A stretch of 64,000 nucleotides of DNA from Bacteroidales bacterium. Lineage in GTDB: Bacteria > Bacteroidota > Bacteroidia > Bacteroidales > P3. The notes beneath the pieces are model-generated. The model did no database searches. It saw only the letters and a program-made list of their open reading frames with translations, and was not told the DNA's origin. How positions within the stretch are numbered: position 1 is the stretch's first letter; the number at the start of each line of letters is the position of its first letter. Below are positions 8,497 to 16,439 of this stretch, one piece after another. The position numbers and the translations under genes are program-made. Location of the stretch: assembly GCA_028708845.1 (NCBI GenBank), contig JAQVXZ010000002.1, positions 62,001 through 126,000 on the forward strand, read 5' to 3'.

Positions 8497-9423
8497 ATGA
8501 ATAGAAAAAGCTGTCTTAAGCAAAGTGAGATTAATGGGAATGTAAAGTCGATAGAAACTAAGACTTACTATATTTCTCGAAAGTCTGGGGAGATTAAGAA
8601 AGGGAAATTAAAGCACTTTGATTTGGAGGTATTTGATGAAGATGGGTATAGATTAAGTCATAATTTTAGAACTTCTAAATATGATATGAAAGTCCTTTCT
8701 GAATATGATTCTAATATGAACATTCTTAAAGAAAGTGTATTTGAAAAAGAAGCTTTGGATTATGAAATGATTTATAAATATGACTTAAATGGAAATCTTT
8801 TTGAGGAATTAGTTATTTCTCCTAATGATACTTATATAATAGGAACGAAATATGAATACGATTCTAAAGGGAAAGTAATTAAGGAACATATAAGCAATTC
8901 AGAGGATTTGGATAGGGTGCAAATTCATAAATATGACACAGAAGAAAAAGAAATTGAGTTTTATTCTTTTTGTGGTGGAGAGCCTGACTCAAAAAGCATT
9001 TATAAACATGATTCAAAAGGCAATACTATAGAAATTGATTATTACGATTCAGAGGAGAAGCTAATTGGAATACATAAATATGAATATGATTCAAATGGCA
9101 ATAAAACTGAATTTGTTTACCTTGCAAATGGAAAATTAATAAAGAAGAATATCTTTAATGCAAATGGGAATGTAGTTGAAATGTATTATTCCAATAAAGA
9201 AGGGAATTTATATCTAAGACTTAAATATAACTACAACTCATTAGGAAACTTAAGAGAAAAGTATTCGTATGATTCTAAAAATAATATCACTTATCAAGAA
9301 ACTCACCAATATAAATTAGACCAATATAATAATTGGATAAAAGATATTATTTTAAAAAGCAAACGAGGAAGCGAGATAATTATTAGAAAGATTGAATATT
9401 ATGCAAAAACGCAAGACAAGTAA
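8497..9423 (+). CDS. YD-repeat (RHS-like) protein, cytosolic
   Basis: A 308-residue protein with no signal peptide. Much of it consists of degenerate units of about 20 residues of the form Y-x-Y-D-x-x-G-N/K, for example IYKYDLNGNL, KYEYDSKGKV, IYKHDSKGNT, HKYEYDSNGN and YNYNSLGNL. This is the YD/RHS repeat pattern, but the protein lacks the secretion signal and toxin tip of true RHS proteins. Its end overlaps the WYL regulator start by 32 bp, so the two are translationally linked. A broken copy of its tail lies at 7031-7133. Function unknown. Confidence 0.65.
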   Translation: MNRKSCLKQSEINGNVKSIETKTYYISRKSGEIKKGKLKHFDLEVFDEDGYRLSHNFRTSKYDMKVLSEYDSNMNILKESVFEKEALDYEMIYKYDLNGNLFEELVISPNDTYIIGTKYEYDSKGKVIKEHISNSEDLDRVQIHKYDTEEKEIEFYSFCGGEPDSKSIYKHDSKGNTIEIDYYDSEEKLIGIHKYEYDSNGNKTEFVYLANGKLIKKNIFNANGNVVEMYYSNKEGNLYLRLKYNYNSLGNLREKYSYDSKNNITYQETHQYKLDQYNNWIKDIILKSKRGSEIIIRKIEYYAKTQDK

Positions 9424-10333
9424 GGATAAGACGGCTTATCTTTTTAAAAGGTATATTTGGCTTTTGGATGTTATTTATAATGCCAAGAAAATTAGTTTTG
9501 AGGATATTAATAATAGATGGCAAAATGCTTCATTGAACTATTCTTGCGAAGAATTGCCTTTAAGAACTTTCCATAATCATCGAGAGGCTATTAGTCAGAT
9601 GTTTGATATAGATATTCTTTGCGACAGGAAGGATGGGAATAAGTATTTTATTGAATATGAAGAAGACTTAAACAAAGGCAAGATTAGGACATGGCTTTTG
9701 AATAGTCTTTCTGTAAATAATATTGTTAATGAAAGCCACAGGCTTAAGGAGAGGATACTTTTTGAAAATGTTCCTTCTGGTCAAATGTTCCTCACTCCCA
9801 TCATTGAGGCAATGAGGGAAAGTCATGTAATTAATATTACTTACCAAAAGTTTGAACATAATAAAGCATATAGCTTTGAGATTCATCCTTACTGCGTTAA
9901 GATTTTCAAACAAAGATGGTATGTTGTTGCTTTCAATCCTTTTAAGAATGATATTTTAATTTATTCTTTGGATAGGATTAAGAATGTTGAAACCACTTCC
10001 AATAAGTTTGATTTGCCAGAGGATTTTAATGGAGAGGAATATTTTAAGGACTCCTTTGGGATAATTGTAAATAGCAATCAAAAAGCTGAAAAAGTTATAT
10101 TAAAGGTATATGATGAAGATGTCAAGTATATTGAAACCCTTCCTTTACATAATTCCCAAAAAGAAGTACAAAAAGCCATTGATTACACAATCTTCAGTTA
10201 TAAGATAAAACCTACTTATGATTTTATAAAGGAAATCCTTTCACATGGACGCTATATTGAAGTCCTTGCTCCGGAGAGTTTAAGAAATGAAATTAAAGAA
10301 ATCTTAAATCAGGAACACGAAAGATACATTTAA
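9392..10333 (+). CDS. WYL-domain transcriptional regulator
   Basis: A 313-residue protein. The N-terminal ~90 residues look like a winged-helix DNA-binding region. The WYL region follows (ESHVINITYQKF, then FEIHPYCVKIFKQRWYVVAF with the R-W-Y-V core, then IYSLDRIKNVE), and a C-terminal WCX-like extension ends near RNEIKEIL. WYL regulators sense nucleic acid or nucleotide ligands and often control defence genes. The start overlaps the YD-repeat gene; an in-frame ATG at 9401 (MQKRKTSKDK) is an alternative and is where homology to a remnant at 13102 begins. Confidence 0.85.
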   Translation: MNIMQKRKTSKDKTAYLFKRYIWLLDVIYNAKKISFEDINNRWQNASLNYSCEELPLRTFHNHREAISQMFDIDILCDRKDGNKYFIEYEEDLNKGKIRTWLLNSLSVNNIVNESHRLKERILFENVPSGQMFLTPIIEAMRESHVINITYQKFEHNKAYSFEIHPYCVKIFKQRWYVVAFNPFKNDILIYSLDRIKNVETTSNKFDLPEDFNGEEYFKDSFGIIVNSNQKAEKVILKVYDEDVKYIETLPLHNSQKEVQKAIDYTIFSYKIKPTYDFIKEILSHGRYIEVLAPESLRNEIKEILNQEHERYI

Positions 10334-10408
10334 GCCTAAGAAAGCAACAAAACTTCAAGATATTTTACTCTGAGAAGCCTTCTTTTTGGATTTTAACTTG
10401 AATATTTC

Positions 10409-10609
10409 ACCCCATAAGTCAGACTTATTAATATAAAAAGTCTGACTTATTGGGGTAAAAAGTCAGTCTTATTGGGGTAAAAAGTCAGTCTTATTGGGGT
10501 AAAAAGTCAGTCTTATTGGGGTAAAAAGTCAGTCTTTTATGGTGAAAAAGTCAGTCTTTTATGGGTGAAATGTCTGTCTTTTTGGGTAAAAAAGTCAGAC
10601 TTTTTTGGT
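10409..10609. repeat. Intergenic periodic word array B, nine units at 22 nt
   Basis: A GTC(A/T)G word starts at 10418, 10440, 10462, 10484, 10506, 10528, 10550, 10572 and 10594, exactly 22 nt apart each time. The three central units are identical (GTCAGTCTTATTGGGG plus TAAAAA); the outer ones drift in sequence but keep the spacing. The first two units face each other and form an inverted repeat (10409-10456). The array lies behind the WYL gene and before the folK pseudogene. It is too short and too regular for CRISPR. Confidence 0.9.
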
Positions 10610-10707
10610 AAGAAATCTTTATCTAAATCCAAAATAAAGGCTTCAAAATCCCAAATATCTTATTTATTTCTTACGAATATTAGAAGAAAATGCGAGATTA
10701 TGCTTTC

Positions 10708-11046
10708 TTATATATCTCCTATCCTTATCTTTAGAACAGGATGAATAAGGTTTGGGAGGATTTCTTTTAGGGGGGTTAATACGAAATCTCTTTCTTGGAT
10801 TAGGGGATGAGGTATGATTAGGGTGGGGGAATTGATGATTTGGTTTTCGTAAAATAGGATATCGATATCTATTGTGCGGTTTTGGTAACCTTGTTCTGTT
10901 CTTTCTCTTCCTAATTCTTTCTCAATTTCATTGCATATGCTTAGTGCCTCTTGGGGAGTGGCGGATGTTTCACATAATGCTGCGGAGTTGATAAATGAGT
11001 TCTTGCTTTCAAATCCCCATGGCAGGGTTTCGAGGAAAGAGGACTT
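10708..11046 (-). pseudogene. Truncated folK copy
   Basis: Minus-strand sequence closely matching the intact folK at 13579-14019 from SSLIETLPWGFES through QNRTIDIDILFYENQ to the C-terminus (stop at 10708-10710). The reading frame remains open. The first ~33 codons, including the GFGSNLGD segment, are missing, and upstream sequence is unrelated, so no functional HPPK can be made. It is one half of the tandem duplication; the matching 5' fragment of a folK lies at 13196-13230. Confidence 0.85.
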
Positions 11047-11359
11047 CTTCCTGAGATAAAGATTAGAATAACTATTCAGATTTAAGATACTACTTAATAT
11101 GATAGAATAGATTTCGACTAACTCCCTGCTAAATATATAAATTCGTAAAAAAATATAGTATTAAAATAATTATTGAAATAGATTGAATAATTAAATCAAT
11201 TATATATCTTTGCGTTCGAGTTTTAATAGACTTTTATCAGATTATACATTTTAAAACTTGAATTCTACAAGTATATTTTTGTGATAATAATATAATTAAA
11301 ATTACTAATGGGAAAGCCAAAACCCTTTAAGAGTAGGCGAAAATTAAAAAAAAATTATT
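11047..11359. other. AT-rich spacer with promoter for the repeat protein
   Basis: No gene recognised. ATTG at 11182-11185, a 19-nt gap and TATCTTTG at 11205-11212 fit the Bacteroidota promoter with one mismatch in the -33 box. Transcription from there would give the downstream repeat-protein gene a leader of roughly 140 nt. Confidence 0.5.
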
Positions 11360-11665
11360 ATGATTTCAGATGTAATTAGAAAAGGGTCATATTATGAAAC
11401 ACTTGACCAAAACAACAAATCAATTAACCGAGAGAATGAATCTAATGTTGGAGTATTAGAAGGTTTTAATTCAAATTACATAGTATGCCTTAAAGGTAGC
11501 TATTACCAAACTTATGATGAAAACTTCAAGCTAATTAATCGAGAGCATGAATCTAATGTTGGAGAATTCAGAAATACAGTAGGTGACACTATGAATTTTT
11601 TGAAAGGTAGTTATATTGAGACATATGATGTAAATTTCAAAAGAATTAGCAGAAGACATATTTAA
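11360..11665 (+). CDS. Small 37-residue-repeat protein
   Basis: A 101-residue protein made of two and a half tandem units. Units begin KGSYYETLDQNNK at residue 8, KGSYYQTYDENFK at 45 and KGSYIETYDVNFK at 82, a period of exactly 37. Each full unit continues INRE.ESNVG. The repeats are also close at the DNA level, pointing to recent internal duplication. No signal peptide, no cysteine pattern and no catalytic motif is visible. It lies between the duplicated module copies. Function unknown; small beta-rich repeat proteins of this kind occur in accessory regions. Confidence 0.6.
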   Translation: MISDVIRKGSYYETLDQNNKSINRENESNVGVLEGFNSNYIVCLKGSYYQTYDENFKLINREHESNVGEFRNTVGDTMNFLKGSYIETYDVNFKRISRRHI

Positions 11666-11706
11666 AATTATTCATTATCTCACAAATGATTTAATTAAAT
11701 AAGGAG

Positions 11707-11785
11707 ATTATCCGACTTAACTCAGAAAAATATACTAGAATTGATTATTCTACAAATGATGGTAGAGTTTGGCATAAGAGATAAA
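11707..11785 (+). pseudogene. Short coding remnant behind the repeat protein
   Basis: A start-less frame translating roughly as EIIRLNSEKYTRIDYSTNDG then RVWHKR and stop. The DYSTNDGRVWHKR end looks like the C-terminus of a small protein, possibly of the same group as the neighbouring repeat protein. Too short to assign. Confidence 0.35.
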
Positions 11786-11796
11786 TTTAATATTAT

Positions 11797-11827
11797 AAGA
11801 AGGGAAGGAATTCCTTCCCTTCTTTAA
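11797..11827 (+). terminator. Perfect palindrome, possible terminator
   Basis: AAGAAGGGAAGGAA (11797-11810) is followed immediately by its exact reverse complement (11811-11824), a 28-bp perfect palindrome without a loop. The T-run after it is short, so it may be a weak terminator or a protein-binding site. Confidence 0.5.
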
Positions 11828-11885
11828 AGGGGACTAATCAAGAGAAAAATTGAAACGTAACAAGTAAATCTAAAATTGAATTAAG

Positions 11886-13037
11886 ATGGTGAAAGAAATA
11901 CAAAACTTATTAAGTCAAGTTGCAATTATTAATAATAAGAATGAAGAGATATTAAGTGCATCTGGTGGGCGTTTTAATATATTTGAGATTTGTGGTGTAA
12001 ATCATTACGAAAATGCTCATTCCTGTATTATTGCAGCCTTTTTGAACCGACACGGAACACATAGTCTAAAATACAAACTCCTTGAATGTTTTCTTGAAAC
12101 ATTAGATGATAAATTTACAATTTTAGACTTTAATTACAAAAAAAGTAAAGTAATTACTGAATTTTCAACATCTAAGGACGGGAGAATTGATATTTTAATC
12201 GAAGACGATCAAAGTAAAGCTATTATTATTGAGAATAAAATTCATGCTTCTGACCAACATGAACAATTATTGAGGTATAATAGATATGCTAAGAAATATG
12301 ATAAGGGATATCAAATATTATATCTTACACTTGATGGGAAAAAGGCATCTGAGCAAAGTGGTAAAGGTGTAGATTATTTAAAGATATCTTATAAAGATGA
12401 CATTATTAACTGGCTTGAAAAATGTGTTTCAATAGCCACTCGTTTGCCGATGGTCAGAGAAACAATTATTCAATATATTAATCATATAAAACAATTAACC
12501 AATCAAGATATGGACACAAAAAACCAAGAGGAAATAATAGAAGTAATATCAAAAGTTGAAAGCTTAAGAGTAGCTAAAGCAATCAGTCAAAACTATTCAA
12601 AGATTTTTAACTTTCTTGCTGAAAAGCATTTCAATCCTAAAATGGAAGAGTTTGCTGAAAAGAAAGGACTGAAATATAAATATGTAGAAAGTAAAGAATC
12701 ACATATAAGGTTTGACTTAGACAATCCTAATATGTATGGAAAATATAAAATTGGTTTCACTTTTGAAAATAATAGTTACCATTATGGTTTACTTAACCAT
12801 AGATCTAATTATATAATTTCTGATAGGAATAAAGAAATCCTTCACAATAACTTAAAAAATAATGGGGTTACTTCTTTTAAACAAAGCGATTGGTGGCCAT
12901 TTTATTCACTTCTTCCAAACCTTTCTATTGACAAATGGGATAAAGAAATTATAAATAGTGATATATTTTTCAATGATTGTAAAGAGAAAATAGAAACTTT
13001 GCTTTCTGCAATGAAGAATATAAAAATTAATGAGTAA
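11886..13037 (+). CDS. PD-(D/E)XK nuclease superfamily protein, paralogue B
   Basis: A 383-residue close paralogue of the protein at 7229. The core is conserved: GRIDILIED, then AIIIENKIHASDQHEQLLRY, with the N-terminal ENAHSCIIAAFL motif. The C-terminal WWPFYSLL and FFNDCKEKIETLLSAM segments are also shared. All putative catalytic residues are present, so both copies could be active. Downstream, the YD/WYL part of the module is reduced to a fragment, so this copy has lost its regulator. Confidence 0.75.
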   Translation: MVKEIQNLLSQVAIINNKNEEILSASGGRFNIFEICGVNHYENAHSCIIAAFLNRHGTHSLKYKLLECFLETLDDKFTILDFNYKKSKVITEFSTSKDGRIDILIEDDQSKAIIIENKIHASDQHEQLLRYNRYAKKYDKGYQILYLTLDGKKASEQSGKGVDYLKISYKDDIINWLEKCVSIATRLPMVRETIIQYINHIKQLTNQDMDTKNQEEIIEVISKVESLRVAKAISQNYSKIFNFLAEKHFNPKMEEFAEKKGLKYKYVESKESHIRFDLDNPNMYGKYKIGFTFENNSYHYGLLNHRSNYIISDRNKEILHNNLKNNGVTSFKQSDWWPFYSLLPNLSIDKWDKEIINSDIFFNDCKEKIETLLSAMKNIKINE

Positions 13038-13074
13038 AATTGAAAAATATTGATTGCGATAATACTTAATTGGA

Positions 13075-13192
13075 TTTATGCAAATAAAATAGAATTTACT
13101 TCTATTGCAAAAGCGCAAGAAACCAAGGATAAATCATCTTATTTTTAGAATAGATATATTTAGCTTTTGATATTATTTAAATTCCTAAGTAA
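13075..13192 (+). pseudogene. Decayed YD-tail and WYL-regulator start
   Basis: From about 13102 the DNA matches the WYL gene start at 9400-9490. One frame reads KDKSSYF-stop-NRYI-stop-LLILFKF against KDKTAYLFKRYIWLLDVIYN in the intact gene, so two sense codons have become TAG. Just upstream, KIEF and AKAQETKDK recall the end of the YD-repeat gene (KIEYYAKTQDK). It marks where the second copy of the module collapsed. Confidence 0.75.
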
Positions 13193-13195
13193 ATC

Positions 13196-13245
13196 CCTAA
13201 AATTCCTACCAAGCCTAAAACAATTTTCATACTGCGAAGATATTA
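13196..13245 (-). pseudogene. 5' fragment of a folK copy
   Basis: The minus strand reads MKIVLGLVGILG from an ATG at 13228-13230, matching MKIVLGFGSNLG of the intact folK. The bases just upstream, including a GCAAAGATA-like -7 box, match the folK promoter as well. Only about 12 codons remain. Together with 10708-11046 it shows folK was copied and then split. Confidence 0.7.
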
Positions 13246-13578
13246 TTCTTGTGCTTCACTTTGGTATAAAAGCAAGATATCTTTGATGTTGAATTAGAAA
13301 AGAGATTATTAGTTTCTGTATTTTATAGAAATCAATATAAACTATCTAATTAATATTATGGGTTTAACGGATTAAGAATAATAAAACCAAAAGTATTTTC
13401 AAAACTTGGCAAAATTTAGATGATGTATCTAATATATCAAAGATTGTTTACTACGGAGATGAAGATGAGAACAGCTATCCAGATTGGGATTCTCCTTTAT
13501 ATGATGGGATAGATTTTGTTTAAACAGAAGTCTTAATCTTAACAATATACTTATTGACTAATCCATTAAACCATAATC
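13246..13578. other. Degenerate spacer with a broken ORF end
   Basis: No intact gene. From about 13383 to TAA at 13521-13523 one frame is open but has no start codon. It ends DEDENSYPDWDS then PLYDGIDFV, a coding-like acidic tail. A short ATG frame just upstream stops after five codons, so this may be a frameshifted relic of a small accessory gene. Origin not recognised. Confidence 0.35.
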
Positions 13579-14019
13579 TCATATTTCCTTTATCTTCTTT
13601 TGAATAAGCGGATGGATAAGCTCTGGGATTATTTCTTTTAGGGGAATTAGAACAAAATCTCTTTCAAGGATAAGGGGATGAGGTATGATTAGGGTGGGGG
13701 AATTGATGATTTGGTTTTCGTAAAAGAGGATATCGATATCTATTGTGCGGTTTTGGTAGCCTTGTTCGGTTCTTACTCTGCCTAATTCTTTTTCAATTTC
13801 ATTGCAGATTGTTAGTGCCTGGTGGGGTGTGGCTTTTGTTTCAAATAGGGCTGCGGAGTTGATAAATGAGTTCTTGCTTTCAAATCCCCAAGGCAGGGTT
13901 TCGATTAATGAGGACTTATTTATTAATTCTCCAAGTCTTTCTTCCAATAATTTATAGGCAGAATTAATATACTGCTCTCTATCTCCCAAATTACTACCAA
14001 AGCCTAAAACAATTTTCAT
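13579..14019 (-). CDS. folK: HPPK, 2-amino-4-hydroxy-6-hydroxymethyldihydropteridine pyrophosphokinase
   Basis: A 146-residue enzyme that transfers pyrophosphate from ATP to 6-hydroxymethyl-dihydropterin in folate synthesis. Visible signatures are GFGSNLGDREQYI near the N-terminus, ETLPWGFESKNSFINSA, and the substrate/metal motif QNRTIDIDILFYENQ followed by IPHPLILERDFVLIPL. The length is normal. A TATCTTTG box on the minus strand (14024-14031) ends four bases before the ATG, implying a leaderless or nearly leaderless mRNA. Two broken pieces of a second folK lie at 10708-11046 and 13196-13245. Confidence 0.93.
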   Translation of the reverse strand: MKIVLGFGSNLGDREQYINSAYKLLEERLGELINKSSLIETLPWGFESKNSFINSAALFETKATPHQALTICNEIEKELGRVRTEQGYQNRTIDIDILFYENQIINSPTLIIPHPLILERDFVLIPLKEIIPELIHPLIQKKIKEI

Positions 14020-14023
14020 CTTG

Positions 14024-14031
14024 CAAAGATA
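14024..14031 (-). promoter_or_regulatory. folK -7 box, four bases before ATG
   Basis: TATCTTTG on the minus strand followed by four bases and the folK ATG. The Bacteroidota -7 element places the transcription start a few bases downstream, that is at the start codon itself. Confidence 0.6.
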
Positions 14032-14065
14032 TTATTTTTTTACTATCCCCTCACAGAAAAAACTA

Positions 14066-14073
14066 TATCTTTG
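14066..14073 (+). promoter_or_regulatory. -7 box for the flippase gene
   Basis: TATCTTTG, matching TAnnTTTG. No good TTTG sits 19-20 nt upstream. Its position argues for translation from the ATG at 14103. Confidence 0.5.
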
Positions 14074-14102
14074 CAATGGAATATGTAAAAGAAATTAGGA
14101 GA

Positions 14103-15593
14103 ATGAGCGATATAAAAAAACTTGCAGGACAGACAGCAATTTATGGGGTGCCAACCATAATTGGACGCTTTCTAAATTATTTTCTTGTACCTCTTTATAC
14201 TTATAATATTGCAACTCAGAACTACGGAGTGGTTTCTGAGCTTTATGCATACATTGCTTTTCTGATGATTATCTTGACTTATGGAATGGAAACAGCCTTT
14301 TTCCGCTTCTCTCAGACTGAAGAAAAGAAAGATATAGTCTATAATACTTCCTTGCTTTCCTTGACAATTACTACCTCTGCCTTTCTAATAATATCCTTCG
14401 TCTTTATCAACCCAATTTCCTCTGTCCTAGAGTATCAAGATAATAAGAACTATATAGCTCTCTTCCTTCTAATTCTCGGACTTGATGCAATTAGGGCTAT
14501 TCCTTATGCACTACTACGCTCAGAGCAGAAAGCAGCCAGGTTTGCCTTTATTAAAACGATGGATATATTCTCAAATATAATTTTCAATCTCTTCTTTATC
14601 TTGGTCTGTCCCATACTATTTAATAATAATAATCCATTAATTACTCCTTGGTTCAAGCCCGACGACTTAGTTCTCTATATATTTATATCCAATTTCCTAG
14701 CCTCTAGTATTGCCACCCTATTACTCTTGCCCGAGTATATGAAGTTTAGGTTTTCATTCAACTTTTCTTTGCTAAAGAAAATGCTTGTATATGCCCTACC
14801 AGTTATGATTGGAGGTTTGGCAGGAATGGTAAATGAAACCTTTGATAGGATTGCATTAAAACATCTTGTTAGTATTCCTGAAGATATTACCGGCTCAAAG
14901 GCAATTAGCGAATATAAGATGAGTCAGATTGGTATTTATGGAGCTTGCTATAAGCTATCAATAATTATAAGTCTTTTTATTCAAGCCTTTAAGTTTGCTG
15001 CCGAACCTTTCTTCTTTTCCAAAATGCAGCAAAAAGACGCAAAAGAATCTTATTCAAGCATAATGACAATCTTTGTTATCTTCCTTTGCATAATCTTTCT
15101 TGGAGTTATGGGATATATAGATATTTTCAAATACTTCATTGGTGAAGATTACAGAATTGGCTTAAAGGTTGTGCCTATTCTTTTGGTAGCAAACCTTTTC
15201 TTAGGCATTTACTATAATCTTAGCATTTGGTATAAGGTTACGGACAAGACAAAATACGGTGCATATATTGCAATTATAGGAGCAGGAATAACCCTTGTGC
15301 TTAACTATTTCTTGGTGCCAATTCTTGGTTATATGGGTGCAGCATGGACAACCCTTATTTGTTATTTCTCAATCACCCTTCTTTGTTACCTAATGGGACA
15401 AAAGCATTACCCAATAAATTATAACATAAAGCATATCACAGTTTACTTAGTTTCATCCATTGCCCTCTATTTCCTTATGGCAAATATAAGACTTGATAAC
15501 CTTGCCCTAAGTCTAACAATCAACACAATCATTATAATTTCTTTCTTAGCAATTGCCTATAAACTCGACATCAAGAAGTTGATTAGAAAATAA
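14103..15593 (+). CDS. Oligosaccharide flippase family protein (Wzx-like)
   Basis: A polytopic inner-membrane protein with about 14 hydrophobic segments of the MOP superfamily, expected to flip lipid-linked glycans. The start MSDIKKLAGQTAIYGVPTII and the following RFLNYFLVPLYTY are typical of Bacteroidota flippases. I use the ATG at 14103 (496 residues). The earlier in-frame ATG at 14076 lies two bases behind a TATCTTTG -7 box (14066-14073) and would be at or before the transcription start. It is divergent from folK. No glycan gene cluster adjoins it, so its substrate is open. Confidence 0.85.
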   Translation: MSDIKKLAGQTAIYGVPTIIGRFLNYFLVPLYTYNIATQNYGVVSELYAYIAFLMIILTYGMETAFFRFSQTEEKKDIVYNTSLLSLTITTSAFLIISFVFINPISSVLEYQDNKNYIALFLLILGLDAIRAIPYALLRSEQKAARFAFIKTMDIFSNIIFNLFFILVCPILFNNNNPLITPWFKPDDLVLYIFISNFLASSIATLLLLPEYMKFRFSFNFSLLKKMLVYALPVMIGGLAGMVNETFDRIALKHLVSIPEDITGSKAISEYKMSQIGIYGACYKLSIIISLFIQAFKFAAEPFFFSKMQQKDAKESYSSIMTIFVIFLCIIFLGVMGYIDIFKYFIGEDYRIGLKVVPILLVANLFLGIYYNLSIWYKVTDKTKYGAYIAIIGAGITLVLNYFLVPILGYMGAAWTTLICYFSITLLCYLMGQKHYPINYNIKHITVYLVSSIALYFLMANIRLDNLALSLTINTIIIISFLAIAYKLDIKKLIRK

Positions 15594-15613
15594 GATTAAG
15601 CAATTGAAAAAAC

Positions 15614-15829
15614 GAAACTAAGATTCACAGAGCTGAAACTAAGCTTTGTTCTCTTGAATCTTTGTTTCAATCTCCAATTCATGCCATGATATCATCAACA
15701 TCATGCCATGAATCAATTAGAATCATGGCATGATATTGGTCAATTCATGGCATGATTCCGATACTGAATCTTCGTTTAATTTTATTAATCCTTTATTTCA
15801 TTAGATTACCGCTTCGTTTCATTAGATTA
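15614..15829. repeat. Intergenic periodic word array C (CATGCCATGA)
   Basis: CATGCCATGA occurs at 15680 and 15702, and CATGGCATGA (the inverted word) at 15724 and 15746: four units exactly 22 nt apart, two in each orientation. The flanks keep a similar beat with other words: GAAACTAAG at 15614 and 15635 (21 nt), GAATCTTTGTTTCAAT at 15656, and TTTCATTAGATTA at 15796 and 15817 (21 nt). The stretch is otherwise empty between the flippase and dut. Confidence 0.88.
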
Positions 15830-15884
15830 AAAGCTTGATTAATTGTTTTGTATCTGAGATTTTACTCCTCTGTATTAGGTAAAA

Positions 15885-15916
15885 TTTGTTTAGATATTTT
15901 AGAAAGTTTAACTTTG
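15885..15916 (+). promoter_or_regulatory. dut promoter
   Basis: TTTG at 15885-15888, a 20-nt spacer and TAACTTTG at 15909-15916, a full Bacteroidota promoter. Transcription would start near 15923, just before the ATG at 15932, and so rules out longer dut starts. Confidence 0.8.
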
Positions 15917-15931
15917 CAAAAAATAGGAGAT

Positions 15932-16366
15932 ATGAAAGTAAGAATCGTTAATCAGTCAAAGCACGATATTCCAAGCTATGCAACTACAAGTTCTGCGGGA
16001 ATGGATATTAGGGCTAATTTGGTGGAATCTATTGTTTTGAAACCACTAGAGAGGACTTTAGTTTCAACAGGTTTGTTTATTGAACTGCCCCTTGGTTATG
16101 AAGCTCAAATAAGACCTCGCTCTGGACTTGCCTTTAAGCATGGGATTGGGGTTTTGAACTCTCCTGGAACTATTGATGCTGATTATAGGGGTGAGATAAA
16201 AGTAATTTTAGTTAATCTTTCTTCAGAAAGTTTTGAGATAAAAGATGGGGAAAGAATAGCTCAAATGATTATTGCTAAGCACGAAACAGTGGAGTGGGAA
16301 GAAACCGATACCTTATCTGAAACCCTAAGGGGTGAGGGCGGTTTTGGACATACTGGAAAGAAATAA
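15932..16366 (+). CDS. dut: dUTP diphosphatase
   Basis: Trimeric-type dUTPase that hydrolyses dUTP to dUMP, keeping uracil out of DNA and feeding dTMP synthesis. All five family motifs are present: [34 protein letters not shown] and [10 protein letters not shown]. The ATG at 15932 gives 144 residues, the standard length. An open frame extends 28 codons further upstream, but those codons cross the promoter, so I exclude them. Confidence 0.95.
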   Translation: MKVRIVNQSKHDIPSYATTSSAGMDIRANLVESIVLKPLERTLVSTGLFIELPLGYEAQIRPRSGLAFKHGIGVLNSPGTIDADYRGEIKVILVNLSSESFEIKDGERIAQMIIAKHETVEWEETDTLSETLRGEGGFGHTGKK

Positions 16367-16439
16367 CTTGTTTTTCTATTAAAATTTAAAAATATTCTTA
16401 TATTTGCAGGCGTAAACCCAAACACAATTTCCTGCAATA

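Noticed and set aside
8497-9423. RHS toxin or secreted YD protein
   Set aside because: No signal peptide, no RHS core box and no toxin domain are present; only the YD repeat pattern is shared.
10409-10609. Possible CRISPR array
   Set aside because: The unit is only 22 nt including spacer, there are no unique 30-nt spacers, no cas genes are in the window, and other loci use other words at the same period.
15848-15931. 28-codon N-terminal extension of dUTPase
   Set aside because: It crosses a full promoter and is not part of the 144-residue family core.
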